Below are positions 23,447 through 34,333 of a DNA stretch of 64,000 nt, piece after piece. The notes under the pieces are model-generated. The model saw nothing but the letters and a program-made list of their open reading frames with translations, made no database searches and was not told where the DNA came from. This stretch comes from Chlorella sorokiniana (lineage: Eukaryota; Chlorophyta; Trebouxiophyceae; Chlorellales; Chlorellaceae). The stretch lies in assembly GCA_025917655.1 (NCBI GenBank), contig CP084608.1:124001-188000 (forward strand), given 5' to 3'. The position numbers and the translations under genes are program-made. Position 1 is the first letter of the stretch. Each line of letters begins with the position of its first letter.

Positions 23447-26270
23447 ATGGTCTGGCACAAAGTGACGGACGCCCTGAGCGCCAAGCTGGCCTTCTTCCCT
23501 CCATCGCCACCCAGCTACCAGCTGGCGCTGCACGGCGACGGCGAGCAGGAGACGTACATCCAGCCGCTGCGCAGGTGGGCTTGCAGCGAACAGCCCACCT
23601 GTATGGCTCCAGCTCTGAGGCCCGTGGCTGGCTGTTCAGCGGCTGCTTTTCTAGACGCGCTTGTGCAGCATTGCTTCTGGGCCTGGGCGGCCTTGCCCTT
23701 TAATGTCTCTTCCTTGCATCAAGCGCCCCCTCCCGGCCCCCCACCCCCGCAGCCACATCAAAAAGGTTCCGCGAGCGCAAGCCTTCCAGCTGGGCTCGAA
23801 GAAGGAAACAATAGTCGCTGCCTTCGTCCCCGCCGCCGCCGCCGCCTCCGCCGGCGCGCGCGGCGGCCGATGGACGCTGGTGTGCAGCCACGGCAACGCC
23901 ACGGACCTGGGTGGGCTGCCGCTGCTGCTGCCGCTGCCGCTTCCGCCGCCGTTGCTGCTTCTGTTTCTGCTGCCGCTGCCGCTTCCGCTGCCGCTACCGC
24001 TGCCGTTGCTGCTGCTTCCGCTGCCGCTGCCGTCAGCCACACGGCGGCGGCAGCAGCGGCCCCCGGCTCCGCGCGCCAGCCGGCCGCGAAACACCGGGTG
24101 CAGTTTTTGTGCGCCGGCCCCCCACTGCCTGCCTGTTGTTGTTGCTCCTGCAGGCGAAATGCTGCCGCTGTACGAGGAGCTGTCACGCCTGCTGCGCTGC
24201 AACGTGCTGGCGTATGATTACGCGGGGTGGGTGCGGCGGCTGGCATTCTGGTGTTTAGGTTGGGGGCGTGGCGGGGGGCGCGCGGGAGCGGGGGTGGGAG
24301 GCGGCCTGGGCACTGACTGTGCGGCTGGGTGCGGCAGCCGGTGGGACTTGAAATCGTGTGTTGGGCTATTGGCTGTCTTGCCAAACAGGTAAGGGAAGCA
24401 CGGTTGGGCTTGACATTGGGGGTCGGGCGGCACGACGCCGGCGGCTGCAGGTGTGGATGCAGCCCGGCTCCTCCGGGTTGCCCCCTCTCCAATCAGGCCC
24501 TGCCGGCGGCCCCGATCGAACCCACTCATGCCGCCCAACGCTTGCACCCTGCTCACCACACCCTCTCGATGCCCCCGACACTGTGCCCTGCTGCAGGTAC
24601 GGCTGCAGCAGCGGTACGCCGACGGTGTCGCAGACGCTGGCGGACATCGGCGCCGTGGCTGCATTCCTGCAGGGCCAGCTGGGCAAGCGGCTGGAGGACA
24701 CTGTGCTGTACGGGCAGTCTGGTGAGCCGACGACGCTCGCTTGCTCTCTTCTTTCTTTCATCAAGACGAGCTCTGTAGGCGGAGCACGCCACCTGGTGCA
24801 CGGCAAGCCTCTGACAGACGGTTTCTGGTGTGCAGCAGGGTGGCAGTGTGTGACTGCCGCAAAGTGGTCCAAGCATGCAGCGTTCCACGCGCCTGTGCTT
24901 GAAGCCAGGAAAGTAAAAGTAGCAAACCACCCACCCACATTCTTTTGCGTTTGTGCAGTTGGATCAGGGCCAACATGCCACCTAGCTGCCCAGCTGCCCA
25001 CGCTTGCCGGCGTCGTGTTGCACGCCCCCTTCTGCTCAGGTTGCTGCTGGCGGGCAGCTTGGCTGGTGCGGCTGCCGCTGTTGTGTGGGCCCTGGGATCA
25101 ACCGTCGAGGAGGGCGTGCAGCGGGTGCTGCTGTGGGGATGCTGCCTGTGCCGGAGCATCCTTTGTCCTACCTATCCCTTTCTGCTAAGCCACAAGAAAA
25201 CCAAGCATCCTCGCAACCCACACAGAGCCCACCCCCGCATCATCAAATCCCACCCACACTCCACCCTACACGTCCTTACACCCCGCCCACACCCCACACC
25301 CCTCAGGCATGCGGGTGCTGAACCCGGGCTGGCGGCGGTGGCCCTCCTTGCCGACATCTACCCCAATTACAAGCTGGTGCCCAGAATAGGCTGCCCGCTG
25401 CTGGTCATGCACGTGAGCACCCAATTTGGGGGCGTTGGGGTGGCAGTGGGGAGGGCTGGTTGTGGACACAAAGAGCAGGGGGTGAGTAGACCGTGTGAGG
25501 CCTGTCTGCTGCTCTACATGTAGAACCGGGCCCCCCTGCTGTCACGGCAATCCAGCCCCGCTCCCATCCATGGCCTGCCACTCCGCCGCAGGGGCTGCAG
25601 GATGGAGTGATTGATGTGTCGCATGGCAGGGAGGTGAGGCGCTGTGGAGAATTTTCCAAGAGGAGGCCTCCTCTCCCACCCTCCTCTTACCCCTCCCTCC
25701 CACTTGGGAATTTGTGGCGCTGGGGGCAAGGGCCCCAATGCAGCGCAGCGCAGACCGCCGGAACGGAGCCCTGCAGCGATCGGGCAGCATTTTCGCCGTC
25801 GCGGCAGCCCTGTCGCAGCAGGTGCCCGGCCCTCACACTGCCTCACCCTCTGCCGCCACCTGCTGTCGCACCCCACCCCCTTCTCTTCAGCTCTACAAAC
25901 TATGCAAGCAGCCCAGCGAGCCGCTCTGGGCTCCCGGCCACGGGCATCAAGACCTGGAGGCCAGCCCGGGTGCGGACCCAGGCGCCCGCCGCTGCCTGTG
26001 CGATGCAGCCGTGCAGGCATGCTGGCTGGAGTGTGCAAGAGTGCTGCGGCTGTTGCCCTTGCCTTCTTGAGCTTCCTATGGAATCCAGGGTTGGCGCCCC
26101 CCCCACACACACACACACACACATTCAATCACACGCGCCTATTGTCACCACCACCACCGCCACCACCATCACCCCCTGCAGAGTACATTCCCCGCCTGCG
26201 TCAGTTCCTGGTGCAATGCTGGGGCGAGGACTTCCGGCAGCACTTGCGCTCGGCCGGCATCGCCGTGTGA
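23447..26270 (+). CDS. ABHD17-type alpha/beta hydrolase (candidate protein depalmitoylase)
   Basis: ABHD17 proteins remove palmitate from membrane proteins; here that is inferred from similarity. Pieces in order are KLAFFPPSPPSYQL (family-typical start), SHIKKVPRAQAFQLGSKKET, SHGNATDLG (oxyanion HGN), LPLYEELSRLLRCNVLAYDY, YGCSSGTPT, VLYGQS joined to VGSGPTCHLAAQLP, VVLHAPFCSG, MRVLNP, DIYPNYKLVPRIGCPLLVMH, GVIDVSHGRELYKLC, LWAPGHGHQDLE and YIPRLRQFL. The triad is readable: Ser in GQSVG (an intron falls right after the Ser), Asp in DGVID and His in GHGHQD. One frame slip lies near 25325, between MRVLNPG and LAAVALLADIYPN, where one added base restores the match. About nine exons. A TGTAA signal at 26361 fits the stop at 26268-26270. 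Confidence 0.85.
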
Positions 26271-26678
26271 CGACTGACGCACGCACGCAGCCGCTGCGCG
26301 GGTTGCGCTGCGGGAACAAGCACCGAGCAATTTTGTCATCTGCCTGGTGTTTGAAACACTTGTAAGATGCTCTGGTTCTGTTTCAAGGTCTAGCTAGATG
26401 CGCTGGTGTAGTGCAGCAGGCGGGGTGGTCAGATGCCCACCTTTCTCACCCCCAAACGAGAGGCGCACTGGTCAATTGTTCAATTCTCAAGTCAGGCCTC
26501 TGCTTGATACTCTCTACACGTGCAGATGCAACCGCTTGTGCTGTCTCGCGCCCACTCCACCTCAGCATACGGATATAGCCCGCCCTGCTGGGTGGACAGA
26601 GGACTTGAATTGAACCTCATTTCGCTTTGTTGTGAATCTCTTTAACCACAGAAGGGGGCTGACGCCCCCAAGCTAGAG
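26271..26678. other. Intergenic: 3' UTR of ABHD17-like gene and promoter of CRAL-TRIO gene
   Basis: Carries the TGTAA at 26361-26365. No exon is seen in the remainder. Confidence 0.5.
26361..26365 (+). promoter_or_regulatory. Poly(A) signal TGTAA for ABHD17-like gene
   Basis: TGTAA 90 bases past the stop codon, the expected spacing for a green-algal gene. Confidence 0.65.
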
Positions 26679-29549
26679 ATGGAAGCGCTGCGAGTCGAGC
26701 ACGCCGATTACGGCTGCTGGTGAGTTTGTTTGATCGCTGAGAGGAGCCGACAAATAATTGGGGGTTTTCCAGTTGCTGCGCCAGAGCCCACTCACATGCC
26801 ATGTATGTGGGCTCCAGGAGCGTGGGCGATGCCTGGCCGGAGCCGCTTTCGCTCGAGGAGTCATTGGCGCGACGGCGGCGACGACGCCAGCCCGAACCTC
26901 CGCTGCTGGCGCTGCGGCTGGGGCCGCTCTGCGTGCCGCTCGTCTCACCCAGCCCACCGCCGCCCGAAAGCGAGCCCTCGCCATTCAACAGCTGTTGCCC
27001 CCGGCTGGCCCGGCTGACGAGGCAGCCCCTTGTCCCGCGGTGGCGCGGCTGCGCTGCCTGGTGGCGTCCCGCGAGCCAGGGCTAGAGCAGCGGCTGGCCG
27101 CCGCGGGGGAGGCCGCCGACGCCGCCTTTATGCGCGCTGGCTCAAGGCGCGCGGCGGCTGCCCGGAGGCCGCCACCGCCGGCATCCTCGCGCACGTCGCC
27201 TGGCGGGAGGAGCTGGTCCGCGGAGCGCAGGCTGACGCCGCTGCCGCGGCGAGTGGCGGCCCTGCCGCCCGACGCAGCCGGCTCGCATTCCTGCCGCGCT
27301 GCCGCTTCCCGCGGCGTCGGCGTCCCGGAGGCAGCAATCCAAGACGAATTAGCGGCCCGCAAGGTGTTCCTTCAGGGCTGTGACGCGCAGGGCTGCCCCG
27401 TCGTCGTGGTCAAGGCTGCTAGGTGGGGCATGCGTGCTTTGCAGCTGGGCGGCGGCGCCGCATGCGACTCCTGCTGGCTGCTGGTGCTGGCTGCTGCTGC
27501 CGCACCCCCAACGCCAGGCCCGCTGCCCTGCCGCCTGCCTGGCCCCGAACTAGTTCGAGGCCAGCTGTTTCCGAATGGAACAAAGCAACAGAAGGAAGTT
27601 GCACTCCCTGGCTGCTGTGCCCACACGCCTCCCGGCCCCCTATCGCCCGCGCTAGGCACGACATGGGCCAGCGCGACCTGCGCCAAACCAAGCGCCTCAT
27701 TGCATACGTGCTGGACAGCGCCTGCGCCGCCGCCGACCCACAGCTCAACCCCGCAGGCCGCATCTGCTGTCTCTTCGACCTGGCAGGTGGGGTGGGTGGC
27801 GGTGTGGTGCTGTGCTGTTTGTGGGGTGCGAGTGCGGGGTGAGAGGGCAGTGGGGCGCGCTTTCGGTGAGCTGGATGAGTGGGCAGGTGGTCTAAGGGAT
27901 GGGGAGAGGGAGGTGGAGGGCGTGCAATGCCGTAGGGCGTTCCCACACGCCTCACCCCCAGCCAGCTGGAGGCACGCCCGGCGCCGCTCCCTCCCCCACC
28001 GCGCGTGCTCCCTGGCCTGCCCCGGCGGCGCTGCAGCGGTCCCGCTGACACCCTGCCCCGCCTGCCTTGCCCCCAGGCCTGCGCCCCCGCAACCTGGACG
28101 TGAAGGCACTACTGGCCATCTTTGAGATGCTGCAGCAACACTATGTGGAGCGTTTGAGCTGGTGCGTGGCTGCCTCTCCAGCTTCTTGCTTCCTGCGTAG
28201 GCTTGCTGTTTCGCTGCGAGGTGTGCTGCAGCAGCACTGCGTGCAGCGGCTCGGCTGGCGGGCGGCTGGCTTGTCTGGAGTGGTCGGCAGCAGGGCCGGG
28301 GCCTCGCACCCATTGCGCTTGACCTCCCCAGCTGGCCAGTCACAACCACCACCCATGGCCCCCACGTCAAACCACCCCACACACTCCACCCACACCCTCC
28401 ACCTGAACCTCATCCTCCTCCCCGCCCACCCAACCCCCTCCCCCACCCTGCCCCTCCCTTACCCGCACGCCCACCCGCACTCACCCCTCAACACCCCTCC
28501 CCCCGCAGCCTCTACTTCCTGAACGCCCCGCTGCTCTTCTGGGGCGTGTGGCGCGTGGTCAGCACCTTTGTGCACGCCGACACGCGTGCCAAGATACGCT
28601 TCGCGGGTGGCGGCGGCGCGCGGCGGGAGCTGGCAGATCGCGTGCCGCCGCAGGTGGGCTGAAGCAGGTTGTGGCGGGTTTGAACTGAGTACTTCCAGCT
28701 TTTTCAACTGAGTACCTGAAGCTTTCGCACAAGTTGTTTCTGAGGGGGATGGGGCTGCACCGGCCATGCTTGGTGTTTGATGTTGCGAGGGAAACGTGTG
28801 TGCTACTTTCACTTCTTTGCCGGGTCGATGGGACCTGGGCTTGCTGTTCCCTGCGCTGTCCTGGCCTTGCGCTGTCACGGAGCGGCTGCCGTTCGTTGGC
28901 GCTGCCTTTCTGGGCTGCCTATGCCTGCTCAAAAGTGCTTTGACTTCACAAACGCGCGCACTGCTCCGCTGCAGGTGCTTCCCTCCGAGTATGGCGGCGA
29001 GGCGCCGCTGGTGCCCATAGACGCCGCCGTCGCCGCCTGGCGCGCCTCGCAGCAGCAGCAGCGGCGGCTGCCGCCGCCGCCGCGCCCAGCAACGGCGCCT
29101 CGGACGCTGGGCCCGGCAGCCGCCGCACCGGCGGCGGCGGCCGCGGCGCTGCTGTGCTGCGTGGGGCGAGCGGCGCTCTGGGCGCGGCACGGCGTGCGAC
29201 GACGACAGCAATAGTGCGGCCGGTGGGCGGAGCGCTGCGCGCGCTGCGCCACCACCAGCGCCAGCTGGTGGCACGCCATGCGGGCGACCGCGAGCGCGCC
29301 CTCGCGGCGGACCCGGCCTCTGCCCAACGCTCCCTGCTGGCCGTCGTCGTACTGCAACACGTACTGCTGGTCGGCCTACTGCTGCGCATGCTGCGCCGTG
29401 TGCTGCTGCGGCGCACGGCCAGCCAGCAGGACGACGGACGCATCGCCAGCCCGTCGCCCCCCGCCGACGATCCCGCCGACGACGCCCCGCCCGCTGTGGC
29501 AGAGGCGCCCGTGCGGCCGCCTGCAGCGGCCGCGGAGCCCAGCCCATAG
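26679..29549 (+). CDS. Sec14-like (CRAL-TRIO) lipid-binding protein with C-terminal hydrophobic anchor
   Basis: CRAL-TRIO proteins carry or sense phospholipids. Landmarks are WLKARGGCPEAATAGILAHV and WREEL (CRAL-TRIO N-terminal helices, about 27140-27220), then IQDELAARKVFLQGCDAQG, PVVVVKAAR joined to HDMGQRDLRQTKRLIAYVLD, GRICCLFDLAG, GLRPRNLDVKALLAIFEMLQ and HYVERLS. LYFLNAPLLFWGVWRVVSTF (about 28510-28570) is the classic lipid-domain strand and helix, and THADTRAKIRFA-like sequence follows. The last exon is Ala/Arg-rich with a hydrophobic run SLLAVVVLQHVLLVGLLL near 29330, a possible membrane anchor. Frame slips near 27135, 27310 and 29120 interrupt conserved sequence. The small first exon (26679-26720) is the least certain part. 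Confidence 0.75.
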
Positions 29550-30387
29550 TCTTGCCAGCCCTCTGCGACGTCGCTCCCGCGCTTCGCCACTGCTTGGCAG
29601 CGCGTCTCTCCCTGTACCCTCTGCGACAGCCTGCTACAGCCTGCTGCAGTCTTCCCTTGCCTCTTTCGTTGGGGCCCGCCCCGCCATTTCGTGGCCCCGT
29701 GCCTGCACCCCCTGCTGATTGCGGCGATTTTCTACCAATCGATCTTGGTTCGATCTTGGCCCACTCCCCCGTTCAAGCCACCCTGTTCAATGGCGGTCAC
29801 TCACCTGCCGCCTGCTGCAGCATTCCACGTTTGCATGCTGCCGCCAAGCAGCCGCAAACATGGGCGCTCAGCCTCGTTCTGCCGCCCCTGCCCTCTTTCG
29901 TTGTACAAACCACCTCCCGATTTTCTTGCAGCGGTCGGTCGCTGTTTTCTTGTGTGCCGCCCTCCCCCTCGCCTGCACCTTTTCGTGTGGCAGGGCATCT
30001 CTGAAGACACCCAGTTCCTTCCGAGGCTCAGCCGCTGCTTCCAGGCCATCTTTTCCTGAGCCTCTGCCTCCTGGTGTTGTTGCTGCACGCGCTCTTTCCA
30101 TGGTTGCCTGCTGGGTATGGGCGGTACACGTCGAATGCCCCTCGCTAGTGCTGTTGCCTTCCCTTTTTGATCTGATGCGATGTGAAGCGCAATTACATGA
30201 TCTTCTACTACACATCAAGTCTCTCCTGTAATCTCAAGTCTGCATTCAACCGGTGCCGTGGCTGTGGCATGATGTGCGCTGGCAGTGCACGGGAGCATCC
30301 TGGCGATGCCCGCCTGGCGAAGGAGGGAGCGCAAGGCCCTCGTTAGCTGCATCCGCTTCCGCAGTGGATCAACCTGGCTTTCAAGCT
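29550..30387. other. Intergenic: long 3' UTR of CRAL-TRIO gene and promoter of RING gene
   Basis: Pyrimidine- and T-rich, unlike coding DNA here. TGTAA at 30227-30231 would give a 3' UTR of about 690 bases. No exon is recognised. Confidence 0.5.
30227..30231 (+). promoter_or_regulatory. Poly(A) signal TGTAA for CRAL-TRIO gene
   Basis: The only forward TGTAA between the stop at 29549 and the next gene start. Confidence 0.5.
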
Positions 30388-32325
30388 ATGGAACACGCTG
30401 CAAGGTCGCGGGGCCAGGTTGTAGGTTGGCAATGTCCCACCTGCACTCTGTTGAACAACCCTGGGCAGGGTCTATGCGCTGCATGCGGATACAGAAGACG
30501 CAGTGTCGGGGCCAGTAGCAGCAGGCACGTCATTGCCAGCCCTCGTTCATCACGCGAAGGGTTCGCGAGCGTAGCCTTGCGAGGTGGGCCGCTCGCTGCG
30601 CGTGCAGCGGGATTCCTGATCGCCATCAAAGTGTTTGTGAGGTGCTGTCCATCCCTGGGCAGCCCGCGCCCTTGTGCTGCTCACCGCTGCCGCCACCCCG
30701 CCCACATCTCTTGCAGCCGCGATTGCTGGCGCAGCGGGCCTGGCCCTGGGCCGCGCTTCTGTACGCAACGGCATGCATCGCGCAGCGGTGACCGCGCTGG
30801 CTGTGGCTGCCGTGCCTCTGGCAAACCTGGTGCTCTCCCGGCTGCTGGGGCCTGCCGCTGGAGGCGGCGCCTCCGGGCCGCCGCCGCGGTCCAGCGGCGG
30901 CCGCGAGCAGCGGCGGCGCCAGCTGCTGCGCGCGGCGCAGGCTGCAGCGGACGAGGCGGCGGCGGCCGGGAGCATCAGTCCCGAGGAGCAGGCGCTGCTG
31001 GCGCTGGTGATGCAGCCTGCGCAGAGCCGCCCGGAGCGCGTGCGCACCATCGCTCGAGTGCTGGAGTGGCTGCAGGCGATCGAGGCAGACCCCTCCCCCG
31101 CAGTGAGCGCCTCGTGCCCGCTGGCTCCGCCAGTAGAAGCAGCTGCGGTCCTGTGCAGTGCTGCGCCCGCTTCCTGCCCGCCAGGGCGGGATTGCCAGCT
31201 CAGCAGACCTAAGCGTTGCCCGGCCATGTGCCCTCGATGCGCCTGCCGCCGTCCTGCTGCCTGTGCCCCCCCCTCCCACGAGCGCCGCCCGACCGTCGGC
31301 TGGCTCCCTGTGCCGACCAGGCCCGCAGCCTCTGTTGCCTGCTTTCATCGCTTGTTTCTGTCGCTGCCGACCTGCAGGCCGCTCCACCCAGCTGGTGTCT
31401 GCCCTGGTGGTGTATGAGCTCAACAGCCTGGTGGACGACATGGACTACGAGGAGCTGCACGCGGCCTTCGGAGGTGCGGTACCGCGCTGCGTCGGTTGTA
31501 CCGCCTCGTGCTGCGAGGCATTGGCAGGGCGCTCTGCGCCTCGGCATCATGCGGGGTCGCTGCGCCGCTGCCGTGTGCCAGCAGCATGCCGTGGTGCTGC
31601 TGCGAGGGTGGCGGCGTGCAGCTCTCCCGCCCCAAGCCACCGGCTTGCGGCAGGGTCCCTGGGTGGCGAGCGGCGAAGCGTCCTGCCAGCACGCGCTGCA
31701 CGCTTCTCTTGACGTCCAGCGTCCTACCTGCGTGCTGCCGCCTGCGCCCACACCCCCGGGCTGCAGGCCACCCACCCGCAAAGGGCCTGGAGGAGGGGCA
31801 GATTGCGGCGCTGCCGGAGGTGCAGCTCACAGCGGAAGGCATTGCGGGGCTGCACAGCGGCGCCTGCCCGGTCTGTCTGGATGCCTTTGAGCCCGGGAAG
31901 CAGCAAGGTGCGGGGGCAGAGGCAGGGGCACGGAGCGACGCGGGACTTGATGCATCCGCAGAGGCCGCCATCTCCTGTGCTGTGTGCTGCAGCTGAGCAA
32001 CCCTATCAGGATATGCCCTTTTGGCGCCAAGCCGGCCTTGCTGCGGCCCGCTGAACCCTGCCACAACGCGTGCGACACCGTTCCGCCGCCGCCGCCGCCG
32101 CAGGGTGCTCCCGGCTGCTCCCATGCCTTCCATGCCACCTGCCTGGACACCTGGCTGCGCACCAAGGCCGTCTGCCCGGTGTGCCGCGCCGCTGTGGAGC
32201 CGCCGGATGCACCCAGCGCCCCGCGGGAAGCTGCTGCGACGGCGGGGACGGCCGATCCGGAATCCAGTGCGGCGCAGCTTGCGCCGAGCGGTGGACCCGT
32301 GCAGGCATCGGACCGCCTGCGCTAG
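30388..32325 (+). CDS. RanBP2-zinc-finger and RING-H2 protein, probable E3 ubiquitin ligase
   Basis: From ATG 30388 the first exon has a RanBP2-type zinc finger (WQCPTCTLLNNPGQGLCAAC), a fold that binds ubiquitin or RNA. An exon from about 30718 is hydrophobic (AVTALAVAAVPLANLVLSRL, possible membrane segment), then charged and helical (REQRRRQLLRAAQAAADEAA). Further exons give QLVSALVVYELNSLVDDMDY and KGLEEGQIAALPEVQLT. The C-terminus is a RING-H2 finger: CPVCLDAFEPG, then after an intron GCSHAFHATCLDTWLR and CPVCR (about 31860-32190). All eight metal ligands are visible, so E3 activity is likely. The tail is Ala/Pro-rich and ends at 32325. The phase does not match at the join near 31095-31380 or at the intron inside the RING, so those splice points need care. 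TGTAA lies at 32709. Confidence 0.8.
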
Positions 32326-32893
32326 CCGCTCACCTGAGATACGCTCCGCGCTGCTCCTCCACCTGCGGCGGCAGCTGCCCAGCTGCATAATGCTCGCGCC
32401 GCTCATGTATCTCTGCTGCCCTCGGCAGCCACACGACGACAAAGCCTGCGCCCATTGTACTTGCTCTTCAGCTCCGCACCAGTTTCTTGTAGCTGCCCTC
32501 TGTTCTGTACCAAAGCTGTCGGGCGTCAGGCCGGCCCTCAGCCCTGCACTGTTTGTTCTGGAATGTTTTAATCTTTTTCATTCGCACTTCACTTTTCCCT
32601 GTTTCTCTGTCAATACCGTCTGCTGGCACGCAGTTGTTCAGGCATGCCAGCGGCAGTGGCTTGCAGCGGTGCGGCTGGAAAGCCGGGCGGAGCAAGGCCA
32701 GCGCCGGCTGTAATGCGCAGACCTCCTTCTGGGTCGTACTTTTGCGATCGCTTGCTGTTAGTGACTTTTTACTGCCCCAGCATAGCTACAAAAGCCAGCG
32801 CCGCAGGTCCGCGCATCTGCCCAGCAACGCAGCCCGTGCAGCACCGCTGCGAAGGCACGTGGTGACACCGACGGTTCTAAAGCGTGGGCCGCC
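32326..32893. other. Intergenic: 3' UTR of RING gene and promoter of SF3B6
   Basis: T-rich stretch around 32540-32640, TGTAA at 32709-32713. The remaining 180 bases would hold the SF3B6 promoter and 5' UTR. Confidence 0.5.
32709..32713 (+). promoter_or_regulatory. Poly(A) signal TGTAA for RING gene
   Basis: Forward TGTAA about 385 bases past the stop at 32325. Confidence 0.5.
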
Positions 32894-33744
32894 ATGCAGC
32901 AGCAGAGCGACAGAGTGCGGCGTCTGCCGCCCGAAGTGAACAGGCAAGCAGGCCTGTGCATGTGGGCACTCTTACTGTAAAGTATAATGCGGGGCTTTAA
33001 TTTGGAAAGCGAGAAGCCGCCTGCTGCACTGCAGCGCTCGATCACCTTGCTGTCGACACTGCAGGGTGCTCTACGTGCGAAACCTGCCCTTCAACATTAG
33101 CTCAGAGGAGGTGAGAGGATTTGACGCGTCCCCCGAGTTCGCCGAAGCAGGGCTGCCTGCTGCCCCACCGCAGCCGCTGCCAGCGCCCTCACCCTCGTGT
33201 GCTGCGCCTCCCCTCTGCTCCAGCTCTACACTCTGTTTGGCAAGTACGGCGCCATCCGGCAGATCCGGCTGGGCAACAGCAAGGAAACGAGAGGGACTGC
33301 ATATGTGGTGTATGAGGACATCTTTGATGCGAAGACGGCGGTGGACCACCTGTCCGGTTTCAACGTGCAGGTGGGCGCCAACGCAGGAACAACAACGTGC
33401 ACCCCTTGCCGCATGCGCCCGCCCGCTTTGGGACCCCTCTGCTGCTCGGTTGGTCGCGTTGCGACACGCTGGCGTCTGCCTGCGGGCTGGGGCGTCGCCG
33501 CCCCGCCCTGGCTCTTGACGCTGCCAGCTGCCCGTGCGCCTGCCGGGGTTTCATTTCGCCGTCGATGCTCATCCTGCTCCTGTGCCTGCCGCGCGTCATG
33601 CAGAATCGGTACCTTATCATCCTGTACTACAACTCCACGCGGCACAAACAGAAGCTGGGGCTCAAAGACCAGGAGGCGGAGCTGCGGCGCATGCAGGAGA
33701 AGCACGGCGTGGACGGCGAGCAGCACCCGCGCGCCAAGAAGTAG
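32894..33744 (+). CDS. SF3B6: Splicing factor 3b subunit 6 (p14 / SF3b14a)
   Basis: Small RRM protein of the U2 snRNP SF3b complex that contacts the branch-point adenosine during pre-mRNA splicing. Exons are 32894-32943, 33065-33110, 33224-33370 and 33604-33744, all in frame, giving about 127 residues, the usual length. It begins [17 protein letters not shown]. The RRM motifs are [15 protein letters not shown] (RNP2) and [20 protein letters not shown] (RNP1 region). The C-terminal exon is [17 protein letters not shown] followed by a basic coiled tail ending HPRAKK. The first intron starts with GC (AG|GCAAGC) and is needed to join NR to VLYV. Very close match to the family across its length, so the call is firm. 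Confidence 0.95.
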
Positions 33745-34333
33745 CGGCGGCGGCGCGAGCTGCTCGTTCCCATGTTTCACGCGTTGTGGGCAGAGGGGGC
33801 CCGGCGGCTGGCGCGGCTGGAGGCGCTGCTCGCGATCGCTTCGTCCCCGCGCCCGCTGAAATCCCCCGCCCACCCCAGCTACTGCTTACACGCTGCCCTC
33901 TGCTCTAGTCTGTGTTCCTGCTGACTGACGCGCTCCAGGTGTTGCGCATGTGCCTGCATCGCCTGGGGGCTTCAAAATCCTGACTGCCCGCCTGACTCTC
34001 TGCCCCTTGCTCGCCCCCCCCCCGCTCACGTTGCTTTGCTTGCCAGTCTTTGCACCGCCCTCGCCGCCTTCATTGCTGCTTCTTCCTGAAACTCGACATT
34101 GTACGGTCAAGAAATTACAGTCTTGGCAGCCGCCAATAGCGATGCAAGCGGTGAAGAGGCTTGGCGGGGAGGCGGCGGCAGTCAGGGCAAGAGGCCTGAC
34201 GTTTATGTGGCAAAGCACTGCATGCATGCCCAGCAATGGGGGCGAGCCAACAAAGGAGCGGGAGTCAAAAAGTGTGCCAGCTGGCACGGGTAGCGCAGCA
34301 GGAGGGTGGCAGGGGCAGGGTGCAGCAGCGTCG
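33745..34333. other. Convergent 3' UTR region of SF3B6 and IPMS
   Basis: The two genes end tail to tail. Reverse TGTAA for IPMS is at 34115-34119. No forward TGTAA was found for SF3B6. A T/C-rich tract lies at 34000-34080. Confidence 0.5.
34115..34119 (-). promoter_or_regulatory. Poly(A) signal TGTAA for IPMS gene
   Basis: Reverse-strand TGTAA about 215 bases past the stop at 34334. Confidence 0.55.
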
